A stretch of DNA of 64,000 nt from Podocnemis expansa (taxonomy: Eukaryota > Chordata > Testudines > Podocnemididae). Shown here piece by piece: positions 11,178-22,215 of the stretch (positions within the stretch are counted from its first letter, which is position 1; each line of letters opens with the position of its first letter). A program made the position numbers and the translations under genes. The notes beneath the pieces were generated by a model. The model ran no database searches and was not told the DNA's origin. It saw nothing but the letters and a program-made list of their open reading frames with translations. The stretch covers positions 2,344,552 through 2,408,551 of the forward strand of contig ML682008.1 in NCBI GenBank assembly GCA_007922195.1. Direction: 5' to 3'.

Positions 11178-11984
11178 GTTTTCCTTTGGTTATATATTTC
11201 TCTTTTCTACATATATTCTAGTTAACATACCCTGCCTCATTTAATTTATTCTGAGCCCTAGGAATCTGTTATTGGTGGAACAATGTGAAGCTTTTCCCAT
11301 CACAATTCCCATTCCATTAAAACTGTTCTCTTGTTGCCTCTCGGCAATGGAAATAAATAACAGAATCTGAATGACCCTGCAGTTACAGAGCTCAAAGCTT
11401 GTCGTATTAATTCAACATATTACAAAACACTCACAGCTATTTACTAAGCACACAAAGGCTTTGGCAGAACTCAACCATTCTTGCTAAAACCTGAATACAA
11501 AAAAGATTTAAATCCATAAAGACTTGAATGCTAAAATGTATCTGATGTTATCAGAATAGCTCTGCTTCAAATGACACATTCCCATAATTAATGACATCTG
11601 CAGATGGGATAAATATTCCCTGCATAGTGGAATAATAATTATTACTGTACAGTAGAGTTGGGCCAAACAGGTGCAACACACAGTGATAAACACTGAACCC
11701 GGGGAGCTCTAAGCAGAAATGTTGGCTGGCTTGTTTTGGTTTTGCCTGTGGCAAATGTGGGTCTTTGCAACAGCTCTGAGCACGCCTGTGCTGCCCCCAG
11801 AGAAGCCCCTGGTCACAGTGTCTTAGACAGCACCTTGCTCCTGGCAGATGTACCAGTCTATAGCAGAGGCAGATGACTTCCCTGTTCTTGCAGCAAGGAG
11901 AGCTGATCTGATGCTGTGTAGATGGATGAAAGTTGAGGTGCCGCCAACTCTCCCTGGCAATGGCATAAGCGGTTACATAGTGGC
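11178..11984. other. No gene seen
   Basis: No recognisable exon or repeat. The overlapping minus-strand frames at 11508-11754 have no domain features. Confidence 0.45.
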
Positions 11985-13690
11985 CTCAATGAGTATGTCT
12001 ACACTTCAATATAAGGCCAGGTTTAGACTCACACTTGAGCCCTGATTTCCTCCAATCCACTTCTGTCAACACCCAAATCTCTTGAGCTCAGACCCTGGGT
12101 CCTAGGACCCTAGAGTGGTGGAGGGTTTGAGGCCAGGACCCAGTGTTTGAGCTTTGTTGCTTTACAGGATAGATAGACCCCACCCCTAAACTCAAGTCCT
12201 GTCAATCTGCCAAAAGTATCCCATGATCCCATGAGCCAACTTCCTCTATCTTCTTTCTGCCAAGACAAGTTGTCTCCAGGAAAATGAAAACAACAGTCCC
12301 TTGTAGTGCAGCAGCTTGGTGAGTCAGTGTTTAAGACTTCAATTATATTCCAGTCGCCAAGCTGTAAACAAACAATGACCCATTTGAGTTTGCAATGGAT
12401 GCTGACCACAAGAAGTCTTTTGAAGAGCATATGGGTTTACGGTTGCAGGAATGAACCCAGAGTTAGAGAACCAGAAATGACCATGAATATAGTGAAGAAG
12501 CTGGAAGTGCTGTAAATTTATGAGACTGCAGGGAGCAGATTAAGCAGCTCAAGGCTGAATACCAGAAACAAAACGAGGGTCCTTCCTTCCACCCCCACAG
12601 GGGAATGGTCCACCATGGAACAAACAGAAGAGGAAGAAGACATTCTGGAACTTGGTACATTTCTGGCTCCATTTTGCCATTTATCAATATATGGATGAAC
12701 CAATGCAAGTTATTACAAGCCCCAGCTAGCAGAGTGTAAGCCACTGATGTGAAATGCCAGAAATGACACAGAAACCTTTTGTAGTGCAACTGCTGAACAA
12801 CTCTCATGCATCACTATAACCATGGTATGCTGCATCCATTGCAAATAGTCCTGAAGTTTGGTCTTAAAACAATTTATATCCCTGAAATACCATATGGAAT
12901 TTTCTCTGTTCTCCTGCACTGAGCTATTTGAGATAATGACCTTCTGTCTTGTCCCATTGCAGTCCCTTTGACCTTTGCAGGCTACATCACCTCCACACCT
13001 CACTCAGGGTATAGAGGAAATCTAGGGCAATGTCTTTGTGATAAAACTGGTGCTTGCAGTTCCGGAGGAACAAAAAGTTCTGGGAGTGAACAGGAAGGGC
13101 ATGGTGAGGCAAATGGAGAAGCTCTGCATGGCTGCACAGCTAGAGGATAGGGTTCAGTTCAAGAGCAGCCCCTTGCTTTGCAGCTCCTGGAACAGAAATG
13201 ATGGCTAAGGGAGAACAGTACAGCTCAGCAGAAGGGACAGTTTGAATGGCCACTACAGCTCTTGTTGCAGTCACCCATGGCCTGAGTCTGCTAAGGGGTG
13301 TCCTGTGCTGCAGCCCAGAGATAACTTGGACAGCTCCATAACTAGATGACTTAGGCAGCTGGGCCCTCTAAGCAGTTGGGTAGGGTGGCTATGCCCCATG
13401 TGGAGCTCATGTTGATGCCTTCTGCCTACAGGTGACATGTGCAGCAAACATGGAAGGAATGGAAAGGTGAAGGGAGCCAAGGGACATGCAATAGTAGTGG
13501 ATTTTTGTCTTGTCCATCAGTGCAGTGTGCACTTATTCAGGTACTTTGTTGTTTCTTTTTAAAGGTTTTGTTGCTACTGGTGTTTTGGTGTAGTAATAGC
13601 AGCTGGCTGCATGCCAACCAGTTAATCATGTATTTGTCTAATACATGCTTATAAATAAAGCTTTTATTTAGTTAAGAAGGTTTATTGCTG
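11985..13690 (+). mobile_element. Possible Harbinger-like transposon remnant with Myb/SANT trace
   Basis: It opens with GAGTATGTCTACACTTCAAT, close to the MITE termini elsewhere in the window. At about 12535-12575 one plus frame reads IKQLKAEYQKQ, typical of the third helix of Myb/SANT-like proteins that accompany PIF/Harbinger transposases. An acidic E/R-rich stretch follows. Stops and frame changes break the rest. No DDE transposase was recognised and the right end was not located, so the end coordinate is approximate. If correct, this links the GTCTACACT ends to Harbinger. The short frames within (12110-12430, 12463-12807) are not genes in themselves. Confidence 0.35.
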
Positions 13691-14062
13691 TTTCTGCAGC
13701 ACATCATAGAATGTCTCTTTCAGATAATACCGGTAAACTCATTATCAGGGGCAAGGGGGAATCTGTATGTAAATATTATCCTTCAACAAGTTAGCTACAT
13801 CAACCCATACTGTGCATCAACCCCAACCCCCATCTAAAAAGTGGTGAGATCATTCATAAGTATATTACGTGGAAGCCAACTGCCCCATCCTCTCAGCCAC
13901 TGAATCCACTCCTCACATCAGCAAATGATTTCATAAAGGTACTGTTCTCCCTCTTCCACTGGATTTCAGAAGTCTATCACGTGGGAGCACAAACTCCCTT
14001 GACTTCTATTACCCAGATGCATTGAGCTCCAGCTGTGTTAGGTGCACTCTTTGGCTGAGTGC
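13691..14062. other. No gene seen; possibly more of the preceding element
   Basis: No clear exon. The text from about 13740 could still belong to the decayed transposon before it. Confidence 0.35.
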
Positions 14063-14074
14063 ACCAGGTCAAAA

Positions 14075-14691
14075 ACAACAGGAGTCTTGTGGCATCTTAA
14101 AGACTGAGAAATTTCTTCAGGCATAAACTTTCATGGGCTCCAACCCACTTCACTGGGTCGGGTTGGATTTTGGGGGCTGGAGCTCACAAAAGCTTATGCC
14201 TGAAGAAATTTTTTAGTCTTTAAGGCTGTGTTCACACAGCCCTCTTATTTCGAAACAACAGAGGTTGTTTCGAAATAAGATTTAGGCTGTTCACATGACG
14301 CACGGTTGTTTCGAAACAACAGGTCCTGTTGTTTCTAAACAACGGCGTTGTTTCAAAACAAGTTAAACCCCATGCGGGGATGAAACAACATTGTTTTGAA
14401 ATGATTGTTTCAAAACAATGCAGTGTGAACATGTTGTTTCGAGACAACGGTGACTTGTTTCGAAATAACTGTTGGCTGAACCTGCTATTTTGCTTTGAGC
14501 TTTTTTCCTTAATTCGAATTAACAAACTGTTAATTCGAATTAAGTTATTTTGAAATAAGGCATTATTTCGATACAAGTTGTTTCGAAACAACTGTATCGA
14601 AATCACCCCCTGTGTGCGAACACAGCCTAGGGTGCCACAGGTCTAACTAATTAACACAGCTACCCCTCTGAAACTTGTATCAGGTCATTGT
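14075..14691. mobile_element. Penelope-like 3'-end foldback copy, split by a MITE, with 12-bp duplication
   Basis: Left part: GGAGTCTTGTGGCATCTTAA and TTTCTTCAGGCATAAACTTT. It then folds back as AAAGCTTATGCCTGAAGAAA and TTTAGTCTTTAA. The MITE at 14224 follows, then GGTGCCACAGG and CAGCTACCCCTCTGAAAC. ACCAGGTCAAAA flanks the whole (14063-14074 and 14692-14703). This is a different subfamily from the 10983 copy, with other inner words but the same architecture. Confidence 0.8.
14224..14627. mobile_element. Palindromic MITE, TTGTTTCGAAACAA-word type
   Basis: Ends GGCTGTGTTCACAC and GTGTGCGAACACAGCC, flanked by TAA (left) and TAG (right). It interrupts the Penelope-like tail exactly inside GTCTTTAAGGTGCCACAGG. 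The interior is similar throughout to 5227-5517, including the TTAATTCGAATTAA block near 14510-14545, but longer at the left. Overlapping frames on both strands (14232-14606, 14329-14553) are palindrome artefacts. Confidence 0.87.
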
Positions 14692-14703
14692 ACCAGGTCA
14701 AAA

Positions 14704-15429
14704 CAAAGAAAAGAAAAAAATAAAGAAAAGAAAAGAAAAACAACTTTTCTTTTGTTTTTATTTTTCCTTTACTTTGGCTCTTGGACTGAAAAATCAATTA
14801 TTTGTTCATCTCTAATGTTTAGAGTCATAAGCGAGATGATGCACAACACATACAAACACCCTGTAAAGGTCTGAGCTGCAAATCCACATGGGTAAAGTAT
14901 GAGGTTTTACACGCGGTAAAAAATTAGAGCAAAGTATTTTGACAATGTCTCAACATCCGCTTGTAATCTAGTGAATGTAACACAAACAATGTGTATCCAA
15001 AAAAGAGCCTTACTCACTGTTATTTTTCTTCCTTTTTCGTAATCACTAGCATTAGTATCAGTGCATGTGTTAGTGATTTAAAGAGATGAAAATCTCTGGG
15101 CTGATCCAGCTGTCCTTACTCAGGCACACTTACTCTTCTTCCACTGCACTGTGCCCTCATTGCAAGTTATGACTGAATACATACTCCAGAATTTGGTCTC
15201 AGACCGTGAGAAGCAGCCTAAAAGGAGTAAACCAAATCCAAAAGAAAGGTTTGCTTTCCTTTAACTGTAAACAAGTAGCTTGGGTCTGCTTCTCAGCTGG
15301 CATAAATGAAGTGTTTGAAGTTATTGTGATTTTGTGTTATTGTGTGAACAGGCCCTTTATGTTATATAGAAGTTTTTTTATTGATAGGGACAGGACCTGG
15401 TACACATAAAATAAGAGCTTACAGACATA
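14704..15429. other. No gene seen; A-rich start
   Basis: AAAGA-type A-rich repeats near 14704-14750, then ordinary AT-rich sequence. Confidence 0.45.
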
Positions 15430-15724
15430 GGCTGTGTTCTCACACAGACGGTTATTTCGATATACGGTTGTTTCGCAACAACCGTATATCGAAATAACAC
15501 TTATTTCGAAACAACTTATTTTGAATTAACAAAATGTTAATTTGAAATAAGGGAAAAAGGTGGGAAACGAAATAGCAGGTTCATACTGTGAACTTGCTAT
15601 TTCACTTCCGCTGGGGGCTGAATGCACCCCCGGCGTTCAGCGCTGCCCAGCGCTGCTCCCTGCTGGTGCCTGCACACCCGGGCTGCAGGCACCAGCGGGG
15701 TTCACAGCCTATGTGAACACAGCC
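15430..15724. mobile_element. Palindromic MITE with GC-rich core, internally deleted copy
   Basis: Starts GGCTGTGTTCTCACAC and ends TATGTGAACACAGCC. The left arm (TTATTTCGATATACGG, then TTGTTTCGCAACAAC, then a TTGAATTAACAAAATGTTAA word) and the GC-rich core from about 15600 match 18967-19210 nearly base for base. The right half of that element is missing here. The 65-aa frame across the core is not a gene. Confidence 0.82.
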
Positions 15725-15739
15725 TATGTGAAAAGCAGT

Positions 15740-18254
15740 TGTCAGAAAACTGAATAGGGCTGATTTGAGTAGCATTTTCTTTTAATGGTTACTTTTTCTG
15801 ATTGCTCTCCATGGTCACTATATTAAGTTACAGGAAAATTTGATTTTTAGCACCTCTGACCAATGAAATCTTAGGAGATAAATTCAGTTATAAATTCAGA
15901 GGACTAGCCAACATCTACTGAATATTGATATCACAGAACCTCTAAGAAGCTTATTCAGTGTGGTTCTAGATGATAACTGGTCATATGTGTAGTGTTTAAT
16001 GTAGCTGCCACCATCCAGCTCAGAAGAGTAGGTTGATAGATTAAACACAACTATTGCATTTGGTTAATCACATTTGTTGTGTTTCAAGGATCTCATGAAT
16101 GAGCAAAGGTGATAGGTAGTTGGCCAAAAAAATCATTCTAAACATGAGACAGAAGGAACAGGACAGCTAGATGGTTTGCATAGCAGTACACCAATTTTGA
16201 ATCTTTTTCTGTGAAATTTGATGTGCCATTGAGAATCTGCTGATCTGTTGAATGTAGACACATTCTGTAATTAGTCATATCTCTCAGACAGTCACAAGAG
16301 ATGAGAAAACCTTCTAATATGGATGTCTGAAGTTTATACTTCAAGTAAAAGGAATTCAGATTGAAAGAAGCCACAAATTTACTCCTTCCCCATGTGGGAT
16401 ACAAGTTTGGCTAGTGATGGCTTTCCTCTAGTATGGGATAATTTCCCCTAGATGATGCCATTGAGATAATATGACTTATTAAGACTCTTTCTTAAACAGT
16501 GCACCACTGCATACTCACTTTTGTAGACTATGACTTGACCCTTTTGAGGGGATAAAATAATTGTGCCATTAGTACAGGGAAGATTAATTTTTTAGAGTTT
16601 GGCACAGATCCTCAAAGTCTTAGACATGCACCTTCAGTGCTAGCAGAGGACAACATACTACCCCCATTATCAGAAGCTCTAATTAAAGCCAGAAGACAGT
16701 TACCTGTCATGTGAAAGCAATGTTTTTCTGGCTCATCAAAACAAGCAAAAGGGTCTCAAGAGATAAAAGGGCACAAGGCACAACTATAATGGCATTCACT
16801 GATGGGTTTCATTTAGACTTTTTTTCTTCTCTTCTCTCCCTTCTCCCCTCCCCTTTAAAAAAATCATGTCCCTTTCCCACTGTTCTTAAACACCCATGTC
16901 TGAGTTTGGTGCCTTTGGAACAGATCCCTTACTTAAAATGTATCTAAAGCCATCTTCCTTTTAATCTAATACTGACTTTCATAACCCTCCAAGGATTTGA
17001 AAGAAAAGAAAAGAAGTAATAGTCAATTATGGGAAAAAAAGCTTTAGTAAACTGCAAAAAGTTTTTGATCTGTTAAAATAAAATAAAAAATTCAATGATT
17101 TGCACATTTCCCAGGCTAATCCTCAACATAATTCAAATGAGATGGCTTAGCACACAGAAAATAATACAAATCCCTTGTATAGGACTAGAACAAAAGGTTT
17201 AGTTTATTTAAAATAATTGCAGCTGTGGAATAAGGAGTGTCAGCTGTACCAAACAAATAGTCTTCGGGCAGATGTTACCACATTGTTTCCATTTTCTCAT
17301 TCATTCTTTTCATAATGAAAAGCATGAATAAATATGTCAAAAAAAAACCAACAAGCAAGCCTATTCAAGTGTAGATATCATGATTTGTTGGAAGCCATCA
17401 TGTCAAGTGAACTTCCCATAGAATATAAAAGAGAAGCGTATAAGGCAACAAAAAAGGATAGCATGGAAGGTCAGAGGAGAACTTCCTCTCCACCTTTCCC
17501 AACCATGTTCTGCATGTGGTTCCCTAATTTCCCCTAGGGACATCATCTGAAAAGGGTTTCTGCTTGTGTTGTCTTCCAGGTCACAATACCACACACATCC
17601 ATCTCCAAACTGCAAAATAGATCCCTGGGGTCTGATGACAGACTGATTTTACAGAGAAAGTGTTTGGTAGATAATAAGCCAGAAAGCATGAAGGATCATA
17701 ATCTAGAGGCGAATCATAGCTGTACACCACCACCACTTAAAAAGAGAAAATATTTTAGAAGTCAAAAAGAACAAGCAACAGCTAATGATGACCTTTGAAT
17801 CTATTCATATTTCTTTTCATCCTCTCTCTCCTTTCCTCCCCAGGTCCCCCTTCCTCCCATCATTCACAATGGCCTCCCATGATATTTTATCATTTCTGCT
17901 TCTGGCTAGAATTAAGATGCATTAAAATGGAAAGTAGTGAAGGAAAATGTTAATTTCCCAAACTAGCCAAAAAAGGTTTATTATAAACTTCCTAAAATTT
18001 AGATTTCACTTCCAGCTACTAGAAAGTGAGTTGAAGATGAATATTTTAATTTAACCAAAGGTATACAACCTGGTTAGCAATCATAACTTGAAACAGCCAG
18101 GCTGGCTGACCTTTAGTCACAAAAGAAGATAATATTACAGCACTGCTTTAAAATAGACAGAAGCGTCATTGCTCTACCATGAAAGCATACAAAAAATGTA
18201 TTACGAATTCCTTTCTCCATATCCCAGTGTAAGCACAGAACAAGACGCTGATAT
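15740..18254. other. No gene seen
   Basis: About 2.5 kb of AT-rich sequence without a recognisable exon, RNA gene or intact repeat. The frames at 16138-16404, 16711-16947 and 17334-17615 show no domain features. Confidence 0.45.
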
Positions 18255-18257
18255 AGT

Positions 18258-18324
18258 CAAGTTCCAAAGGGGCAGCAGTGTTAGTCTAGTCCAGCAAACG
18301 AAGCAAGGAGTCCTGTGGCACTTA
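18258..18324. mobile_element. Penelope-like 3'-end fragment truncated by the gap
   Basis: GTTCCAAAGGGGCAGCAGTG, then GTTAGTCTAGTCCAGCAAA and GGAGTCCTGTGGCACTTA. This is the terminal word of the repeat family, running into Ns. Confidence 0.8.
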
Positions 18325-18724
18325 NNNNNNNNNNNNNNNNNNNNNNNNNNNNNNNNNNNNNNNNNNNNNNNNNNNNNNNNNNNNNNNNNNNNNNNNNNNN
18401 NNNNNNNNNNNNNNNNNNNNNNNNNNNNNNNNNNNNNNNNNNNNNNNNNNNNNNNNNNNNNNNNNNNNNNNNNNNNNNNNNNNNNNNNNNNNNNNNNNNN
18501 NNNNNNNNNNNNNNNNNNNNNNNNNNNNNNNNNNNNNNNNNNNNNNNNNNNNNNNNNNNNNNNNNNNNNNNNNNNNNNNNNNNNNNNNNNNNNNNNNNNN
18601 NNNNNNNNNNNNNNNNNNNNNNNNNNNNNNNNNNNNNNNNNNNNNNNNNNNNNNNNNNNNNNNNNNNNNNNNNNNNNNNNNNNNNNNNNNNNNNNNNNNN
18701 NNNNNNNNNNNNNNNNNNNNNNNN
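18325..18724. other. Assembly gap, 400 Ns
   Basis: Exactly 400 Ns. The left flank is a Penelope-like tail and the right flank is moderately GC-rich. Open frames that cross it are artefacts of reading N as sense. Confidence 0.99.
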
Positions 18725-18966
18725 CTGGATACTATGCTCTGATTCCTCAAGAACACAGAGCTAACGCGTAACAAAGCGGCCTGGCTTACGGAAGCCAGGA
18801 TGCCCCCTGCTTCGCAACAGGTGGCACTTGACCCGCCCTTCAGCGGTGACACTTTGTTTCTGCCTGAGACGCTGGCGGTAGTGGGTACCGCTCATGACCC
18901 TAGGGGAGAGGTAAAATACCTCGGCCTCCTCCCATCAAGTCCCCTCCCATGCCCCCCGGCCACATC
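18725..18966. other. GC-richer sequence of unknown origin
   Basis: More GC than its surroundings, with two or three CpGs and no recognised motif. It could be the edge of a repeat hidden by the gap. Confidence 0.35.
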
Positions 18967-19603
18967 GGCTGTGTTCACACACAGCGGGTTATTTTGATAC
19001 GGTTGTTTCGGAACAACTGTATATCGAAATAATGGTTATTTCGAAACAACTTATTTTGAATTAACAAAATGTTAATTTGAAATAAGGGAAAAAGGTGGGA
19101 AACGAAATAGCAGGTTCATACTGTGAACTTGCTATTTCACTTCCGCTGGGGGCTGAATGCACCCCCGGCGTTCAGCGCTGCCCAGCGGTGCTCCCTGGTG
19201 GTGCCTGCACACCCGGGCTGCAGGCACCAGCGGGGTTCAGCGCTGGGCAGTGCTGAACCCCGCCGGTGCCTGCAGCCCTGCTGTGCAGGCGCTGGCCAGG
19301 GGACACCCCTCAGCACCCTAGCCAGGGTGCTGAGGGGTGTCTACTGGCCAGGGTGCTGAGGGGGCACGCCTTGAACTGTTGTTTCGGAACATCTTGTTCT
19401 GAAACAACATGTTCACACGGCGTTGTTTCGAAACAACGTTGTTTCGCGCACGGACTGGGTTTTACTTGTTTCGAAACAACGTGGTTGTTTTGGAACAACA
19501 GCTTCCGTTGTTCCGAAACAACCGTCCATCGTGTGAACAGCTGAAACCTTATTTCGAAACAACTTCTGTTGTTTTGAAATAAGGAGGCTGTGTGAACACA
19601 GCC
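18967..19603. mobile_element. Long palindromic MITE with GC-rich core (full-length relative of 15430)
   Basis: Ends GGCTGTGTTCACAC and GTGTGAACACAGCC; flanks ATC and ATA. Left arm of TTTCGAAAC / TTGAATTAAC words, then a GC-rich core (about 19140-19370), then a right arm of GTTTCGAAACAAC words. The core holds paired GGTGCCTGCA / TGCAGGCACC stretches and a perfect 18-bp inverted repeat (19302-19319 with 19324-19341, loop AGCC). Frames of 62-92 aa on both strands are by-products of the palindromes. Confidence 0.87.
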
Positions 19604-19609
19604 ATAGTT

Positions 19610-21713
19610 TCCCTAAGCTCAAACTATGGCAAGGTACAGAACTGGTCAGGAGTTTCTTAACTAATCATGTTTCATTGCAAAATATTGATTCATCAGCACA
19701 CCTTTTCAGGACAAGGTTGATTTTTTGAGGTAGGGTAGAGGAAAAAAGATAGCCCCTAGAATAACTAACAGATCAGTGGTTAGAGTATTCTTACTTTAGC
19801 CATTAGGTATGGCTGTTTACTCCCTGCTCTTGAAATACTCTCCTCCACACACCCAGTGCTCTCTAGATGGAGAATGGCTTAAAGGTGTTTTGGAGCAATA
19901 TTGCTCTAGTCTCAGTTCAGAACTAAACCCAAATGTTTCTCCATCACAAAAATGTGAATAATTTCCCTTGTGCATTGTTATACCAATGTGTCAGACAAAT
20001 GGGAAGGGACTCCTGTGTAACATGTAACATTTCAGCATAAAGCATTATGCAGCAGAATCTAGTGCTCTTGTTCTTTTAATTTTTCAGCAGAGATTACATG
20101 AGTTTTAACCAATCCCATGGAGACCTTCCACAGAGAGTTAGAAGGGGTGAGGAAGAATTATGGCTCTCCATATCCCCCCAAATCTCTTACCCACCCTCAC
20201 CAGCCACATGGAATAGGTTAAAATCATCATGGGAAAGAGTCTGGAACTGTCTGTTAGCAGAGCCCTTTAATATAAAGCCTGTGTGTTTTTCCTTGAAAAA
20301 AAAAAACATGCTGGAGGGTTATTTTTATCAGGAATCCTTCAAGATAATCCTCCATATGTGGATATTGGGATTGTATTCTCCCAGCACATGTTCAGTTTGG
20401 TCATTTCATTTGTATGTTATCTGCTTGGGCTATATTCAAAGAGTGAGATAACTGTATTTTTTTTTTAAGTCAGGGGTGTAAATAAAGTCTGACTCCACTT
20501 AGTGATGTCAAGAAATAGTTTTTCTTATAAATCATGCTTAATTTCTTACATTTTTTTATTCTTCTCAAGCTGCAGAGGTTTGCTGGTATGGCTGGTTATT
20601 AGTTTTTAAACAATCATGGAGAATTTTGAAACAACATCATTCCATTCATTTTCTAATTGGACCAGTTTTTGGCTTTATGGAATTTTTTATGGAAATTCTA
20701 ATTTTTTCTCCCCATTTTTAAAATTAGTACTCTTTCAAAAAAGACAAATATTTGCCATGAGGCTAAACTGACCAGTCAAAATTATCTGAAACACACAAAC
20801 AAACAAGCAAAAAAGTGACTTGGTGATTAAATTAAGCAGTGAAATTAAGCAAACTATGGATATTTTGAAGAAATTACAATGAATTTACAAAAAAAAAGTT
20901 AAAAAATATGGAAATAGGCCTTCCTTTGTCTTCAAGATTTTTTTAATTACAATTTTCACTCAGTCACACTCAGAAGGAGCTAAATTTAAGTGATGTGGAA
21001 AAGATGCTTATGTGACTAAGATACAAAGAAAGTGATACACATATGATCCCCAGTGTGTGGAAAGTAGGTATCTTTTTTGTACCTATTGGAAATATACAAA
21101 GTAATGGTCTGCTCATTTTAGAACTGATTTAGAAACAGCAGATTCTTTATTTAAAACAAAATTCAAGCTTATTTTTCCACTTGGGTTAAAAAAAATACTT
21201 GTTGTGGGCCTGAGGATTGTGCCTACTTTATTCCCTCGGAATCCTAGATGAAGGGGAGGAGTTGTTTAAACACCAGATTGAAAAAAAGACATTCAATTCA
21301 TGCAGAAAATATTGTGTAAAAACTGAAAGATCCTCAAGACGTTCAGAAAAAAAAACTGAGGGTTTTTTGAAAACCTAGTTCCCCCAGGATCTCCTAGTGC
21401 CAGTGGGCAGCCACACATTTTCATCCTGATCCAGGATGGTGCTCAGTATCTCCTTCAAGGGCTGAACACCCCAACTCTCAGAAGGGTCAACAAGAGATGA
21501 AGGTGAATGACACCTTGCTCCTTTGCATACACATAATTGAAAAGAGGCACATTATCAAGGCTTCAATGAGACTTAAACCCATGCTTGTCTTTAAGCATGA
21601 GAGTGTTTTCCTGAATCAGATGGGGGTAGGGGTTGCTCAGGAACCTATTTGTTTTTCTTTTAAAATGGAAAACTTTTTTTGACAGCCATAACCAAGGAGA
21701 CAGGCAACACAAT
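19610..21713. other. No gene seen
   Basis: About 2.1 kb of AT-rich sequence. The 117-codon frame at 20098-20451 (+) has no domain, splice context or family likeness. Confidence 0.45.
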
Positions 21714-22215
21714 GATTATGTCTACACTTAGATTGTTAAATCAATTTAACTTCAATCGAACTCATTAAATCAAACTAATAATCATTAAATTGATGTAAGT
21801 TAAATTGATTTAGCATTTCCACACCAGAAACCCAAATCTAACTAGCACAGCCATGCACAGGACTTGCTAGTTTGATTTAGGAGAGGGGCACTATGAGAGG
21901 TCTGGCAAGATGGCCCCCAAGAAGGACCATGCCCCCACCCATTATACAGAAAGAGGTGGGCACCCTGGGAGGAAGAAGGTCAAAAAGTGTTAAATTGAAA
22001 TAACACGGCTACACTGCGCTGTTTTGATATAACGGTTTTGGTATAACCTTCATTTCAATATAAAACCAGGTTTTATTATTTCAAAATGACCATTCCTTAT
22101 TTCAAAATGAGGGTGCTCCTCATTTCAAAATAAGGACAGCTAGTGTAGACATGCACTGCTTTAAATTTAATTAATCATCATTATTTCTATTTAAAGTGTA
22201 AGTGTAGACATACCC
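21714..22215. mobile_element. Palindromic MITE, TTAAATTGATTTAA-word type
   Basis: Ends GATTATGTCTACACTTA and TAAGTGTAGACATACCC form an inverted pair. The outer arms are ATTAAATCAATTTAA-like words, while the middle (about 22000-22130) is TTTCAAAATAAGG / GATATAACGG words. It thus mixes words found in separate elements elsewhere. No coding sequence. Confidence 0.75.

Noticed and set aside
18169..18852. Frames of 149-200 codons over 18.2-18.9 kb
   Set aside because: They are mostly translated Ns across the gap; the real flanks carry no domain.
20098..20451. 117-codon plus-strand frame
   Set aside because: No recognisable domain or splice context.
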